A DNA stretch of 21,775 nucleotides, taken from positions 1 through 21,775 of the forward strand of contig DPBR01000099.1 in the NCBI GenBank assembly GCA_003516865.1, in the 5' to 3' direction. The translations under genes and the position numbers were made by a program. The notes below the pieces were generated by a model. That model did not search any database. It worked only from the letters and a program-made list of their open reading frames with translations, and had not been told where the DNA came from. This document shows, one piece after another, positions 19,206 to 21,775 of the stretch. The stretch's first letter is position 1. Every line of letters begins with the position of its first letter. The stretch is from Oscillospiraceae bacterium. GTDB lineage: Bacteria > Bacillota > Clostridia > Oscillospirales > Ruminococcaceae.

Positions 19206-21659
19206 TTATCTGATTTTGATGAAACGTCTGAGGAAATAATACACGATTGCGGGAAAAACGCCCGTAAGAACGCTTACGACAAGCGCGAGGAAACCGATAG
19301 GATAAAGCCCGAAAGCGGTGTTTACGAAAGGAATATAGCACAGTAAAATCGGCGCGACAACCGCTGCCGCCAAGCCGATTTTCGCAATATCCGAAGCGTT
19401 TTTCAGCGTTCCGAACGGCGAATCGTCCGATTGACCGAGAATTGCAAATGCCGACAAGCAGAAGAAAAACGATACCATCGCGCAGGTAATTCCATTCGCG
19501 TAATTCGCGCTGTTAAGCGCAAACGAGCCTGCCGCGACAAGCCCCGAAAACCCACCGATAAGAAGCGACTTTCCGATAAAGCGGAAATTCAGCTTGCGTT
19601 CCGCGACAAACTCCGACGGCGGCATTCCGAACTCCATATCCGCCTTTCCGCCCGCATAGCCGAGCGCGAGCGTCGGGAAAAGAATCATCAGCGAAAGCGC
19701 AATCAGAGGCGGCGATATGATAACGCTGCCGCTTACAATCAGGTTAAGCAAAACCAAAACGATAAGCCCGAAATAACCCGAAATCAGAAGCGAAACCGCG
19801 CGTTTAATGTTGCGGTGAATTTGCCTTGCACAGGAAATCGTCTGAGCGATAGAAAGAAAATTATCGTCGTTCATCACGATATCCGCAGCCTCAAAAGTGC
19901 TTCCCGCAGAGTGCGAAGCAATCGTAATTCCGATATTCGCGGCGCTGAGGATTTCCGCGTCTGTTGGACGCGTTCCGGTCATCGCAACGACTTCCCCGTT
20001 CTTCCTGAACCTGTCGATTATATAAAGCTTCTGTTCGGGGTTAATCATAGCGTAGATATTCGCCGAGCAGTCGAAATCTCCCTCTTTTTTGCGGATTTCG
20101 TCAATTTCCTTGCCCGTGACAACCCTGTCAGCCGCAATTCCAATCATCTTACCCGTTGAAACGGCGACGCTAGGATTTTCCTCCGTAAGCATAACAACGC
20201 GCACTCCCGCTCTGCGGCAAGTTTTTACGGCAGTTGAAACCGAGTCGCGAAGCGGCGCTGAAAACGCGGCGAAACCAACGAAAGTATAGCTGAAGCCTAT
20301 CGTTTTGTCAAGACCGCCCGCTTTCGCGTCAACGCAGGCGAAAGCCAGAACCGTGCAGCCGTTCGCGTAGTAATCCTGATAGCGTTTCTGCGTTGCGAGA
20401 AGAACGTCGCCGCTGAGCTTGCACATCGGGAGAATTTGCTCCGGCGAGCCCTTAATGCAGTAAATTTTATCGCCGCCGACTTCCCAGAGAGCGCCGCTTA
20501 TCGTGTCGCCGCTGTCGGCAAGATTTTCAATAAACTTATTATCCGAATAAACGTCGGCGATTTTCTCGTCGAAAAAAGTCGCCTTAACCATAAGCGCGCG
20601 TTCCGCGGGGTCCGTTGTATTCTGACCGCAGGCGAGCGCCGCGACCTTGTACAGAAGCTCCTCGCTTCTTGCGTAAATTCCGCGCACTTCAAGGCGGTTT
20701 TTGGAAATCGCGCCTTCTTTTTCAACGCAGAGAACAGAAAGGCTGTTCAGCTTTTCGATATCGTTGAGCGACTTCACAACGGCGCCGCTTTTCACGAGTT
20801 CTTCCGAGCCTTTCGTGTAATAAAATCTGATAATCGAAGAAATTCCCGTGGGAACGAAGCAAAGACCGAGAGAAAACGCGCTGAACGCGGACGCAAGCAT
20901 ATCTCCGCCGCCAAATGCCTTTACGGCAATCGCAATCAGCGTTATCAGAACGGCGGCTCCCGCGCAAATCGGCAGGATTTTGCGGATAATCCTCTCAAAG
21001 CCCGTATAATAAGGGCAACGTTCGGGAACCTCGCCTACGCGCTGATAAAGCTTTGTATCAACGCCCGTCGCGCTTACGCGGCAAACCGCGATACCAGTCA
21101 GAACGGTAGTTCCGCCGTACACGAACGTTGGCTTCAGCTTGTTTTTCGAGATAGCGCCGACATACTTAGCCGCAGGCTTGTCGTCGCCCGTCAGCACGCT
21201 CTCATTGCAGGAAAGCTCGCGCGCTTCGAGAATAAACGCGTCTGCGGGAACGCGCTCCCCCGCCTGAACCACGATTGTGTCCTCAGGAACTATGTATTGC
21301 TTCTCAATCAGCTTCAGAGCGCCGTTTCTGATAACGCGGTATTTGGTGAGAGTGCTTTCGTGCAGCTCCGAAAGGCGCTTGTCCGCAGATTTTCTGAAAT
21401 AAATCTCGCAAACGCAGTAAGCCGCGTCAATGAGAAGCGTTGCAATGCCCGCGCCGATTCCCATTCCGAAAAAGCACAGCACGCCCGCCGCGAACATCAT
21501 CAGCACTGCCGGCGAGAGAAAAACCTCGGTATACGAGAACTTTTCGCGTGGCTTTGTATTTTTTGTGTATACGTTAAGCCCATAGAGCTTTTCTTTTTCT
21601 TCTATTTCACTGTCGGTAAGACCGAAGAAATCCTGTTTAAAGTTAAAAAACTGAGCCAT
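19206..21659 (-). CDS. P-type ATPase-like membrane protein lacking catalytic motifs
   Basis: 817 residues from the ATG at 21659 (GAGGG 7 nt upstream; a TTG two codons earlier is less likely). The fold is that of a P2-type cation pump: N-terminal cytoplasmic part (FFGLTDSEIEEKEKLYGLNV), actuator region (VVQAGERVPADAFIL), nucleotide region with KGSPE (403-407), NPEQKLYIID (540-549), DIVMNDDNF (593-601) and the C-terminal membrane helices. The functional motifs are altered: TGES is TGDD (157-160), PEGL is PTGI (270-273), DKTGT is EKEGA (313-317, so the phosphorylated Asp is Glu) and TGDGxND is TGTRPTD (561-567). It should not pump ions by the normal cycle. The frame is intact over its full length, which argues against simple decay. 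Confidence 0.9.
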   Translation of the reverse strand: MAQFFNFKQDFFGLTDSEIEEKEKLYGLNVYTKNTKPREKFSYTEVFLSPAVLMMFAAGVLCFFGMGIGAGIATLLIDAAYCVCEIYFRKSADKRLSELHESTLTKYRVIRNGALKLIEKQYIVPEDTIVVQAGERVPADAFILEARELSCNESVLTGDDKPAAKYVGAISKNKLKPTFVYGGTTVLTGIAVCRVSATGVDTKLYQRVGEVPERCPYYTGFERIIRKILPICAGAAVLITLIAIAVKAFGGGDMLASAFSAFSLGLCFVPTGISSIIRFYYTKGSEELVKSGAVVKSLNDIEKLNSLSVLCVEKEGAISKNRLEVRGIYARSEELLYKVAALACGQNTTDPAERALMVKATFFDEKIADVYSDNKFIENLADSGDTISGALWEVGGDKIYCIKGSPEQILPMCKLSGDVLLATQKRYQDYYANGCTVLAFACVDAKAGGLDKTIGFSYTFVGFAAFSAPLRDSVSTAVKTCRRAGVRVVMLTEENPSVAVSTGKMIGIAADRVVTGKEIDEIRKKEGDFDCSANIYAMINPEQKLYIIDRFRKNGEVVAMTGTRPTDAEILSAANIGITIASHSAGSTFEAADIVMNDDNFLSIAQTISCARQIHRNIKRAVSLLISGYFGLIVLVLLNLIVSGSVIISPPLIALSLMILFPTLALGYAGGKADMEFGMPPSEFVAERKLNFRFIGKSLLIGGFSGLVAAGSFALNSANYANGITCAMVSFFFCLSAFAILGQSDDSPFGTLKNASDIAKIGLAAAVVAPILLCYIPFVNTAFGLYPIGFLALVVSVLTGVFPAIVYYFLRRFIKIR

Positions 21660-21699
21660 TTCCAATCCCTCATAAGCATATTCAGGTAAATACGGTTTT

Positions 21700-21728
21700 A
21701 TTATACACTATTTTACCGAAAAAATCAA
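21700..21728 (-). promoter_or_regulatory. Promoter of the P-type-like/DUF368 operon
   Basis: The minus-strand -35 TTGATT (21723-21728), 17-nt spacer and -10 TATAAT (21700-21705). The leader is about 35 nt. The remaining bases to the window end hold nothing I can identify. Confidence 0.8.
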
Positions 21729-21775
21729 GTATTATTAGGGCTACACTGCATAATTATTTTCGTTCAATCACGCAG

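Noticed and set aside
19206..21659. P-type-like gene as a frameshifted pseudogene
   Set aside because: The reading frame is intact from ribosome binding site to stop with all membrane segments; only the catalytic motifs are changed.
20436..21689. Long plus-strand ORF of 417 codons
   Set aside because: It lies opposite the P-type-ATPase-like gene, has no ribosome binding site and shows no family features; it is an antisense shadow of a GC-rich codon pattern.

Overview
The window joins the integrase end of a prophage (about 1-15980) to the chromosome of a spore-forming Clostridia-type Firmicute (about 15981-21775). The host class is inferred from a sporulation sigma factor of the SigG type, Gram-positive ribosome binding sites and consensus SigA promoters. 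Genus cannot be read from this sequence; an Oscillospirales/Ruminococcaceae-like host is only a guess.

Prophage, leftward block (12000 down to 1). A divergent immunity switch (Cro-like gene and CI-like gene around 12000-12180, each with a near-perfect SigA promoter) starts a long minus-strand operon. In order of transcription it encodes: Cro-like protein, Rha-type antirepressor, four small early proteins, a PAPS-reductase-like protein, an SMC/RecN-like ATPase, an AAA_24 (Sak4-like) ATPase, a DUF669 protein, an SF2 helicase, a PriCT-2/primase/RecA-like helicase, a RusA resolvase, a small protein, an ArpU/RinA-like late regulator, an HNH endonuclease and a terminase small subunit cut by the window edge. 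This is the usual early-replication-to-packaging order of a cos-type siphophage prophage. Capsid, tail and lysis genes are not seen and should lie to the left.

Prophage, rightward block (12180-15904). CI-like repressor, an ImmA/IrrE metalloprotease that appears to start on ATT, a visibly AT-rich cargo gene (zinc ribbon + coiled coil + DUF4041 + T5orf172 GIY-YIG nuclease) and a tyrosine integrase. The integrase lies next to the 3' end of ssrA (tmRNA), which is the evident integration target and remains intact.

Host flank. ssrA with its own promoter and terminator, a lipoprotein of unknown function, divergent sigG, then a two-gene minus-strand operon of a P-type-ATPase-like membrane protein that has lost its catalytic motifs, followed by a DUF368 protein (undecaprenyl-phosphate translocase family, PopT).

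The points most worth following are: the apparently dead P-type ATPase; two phage promoters 4.7 kb apart that share a 19-bp motif at identical spacing to the -10; a perfect promoter followed at once by a terminator (a predicted RNA of about 55 nt) inside the early operon; 34-bp tandem repeats and hairpins downstream of the primase-helicase (candidate origin); the ATT start of immA; the GIY-YIG cargo gene; and the phage PAPS-reductase-like protein with a degenerate PP-loop.
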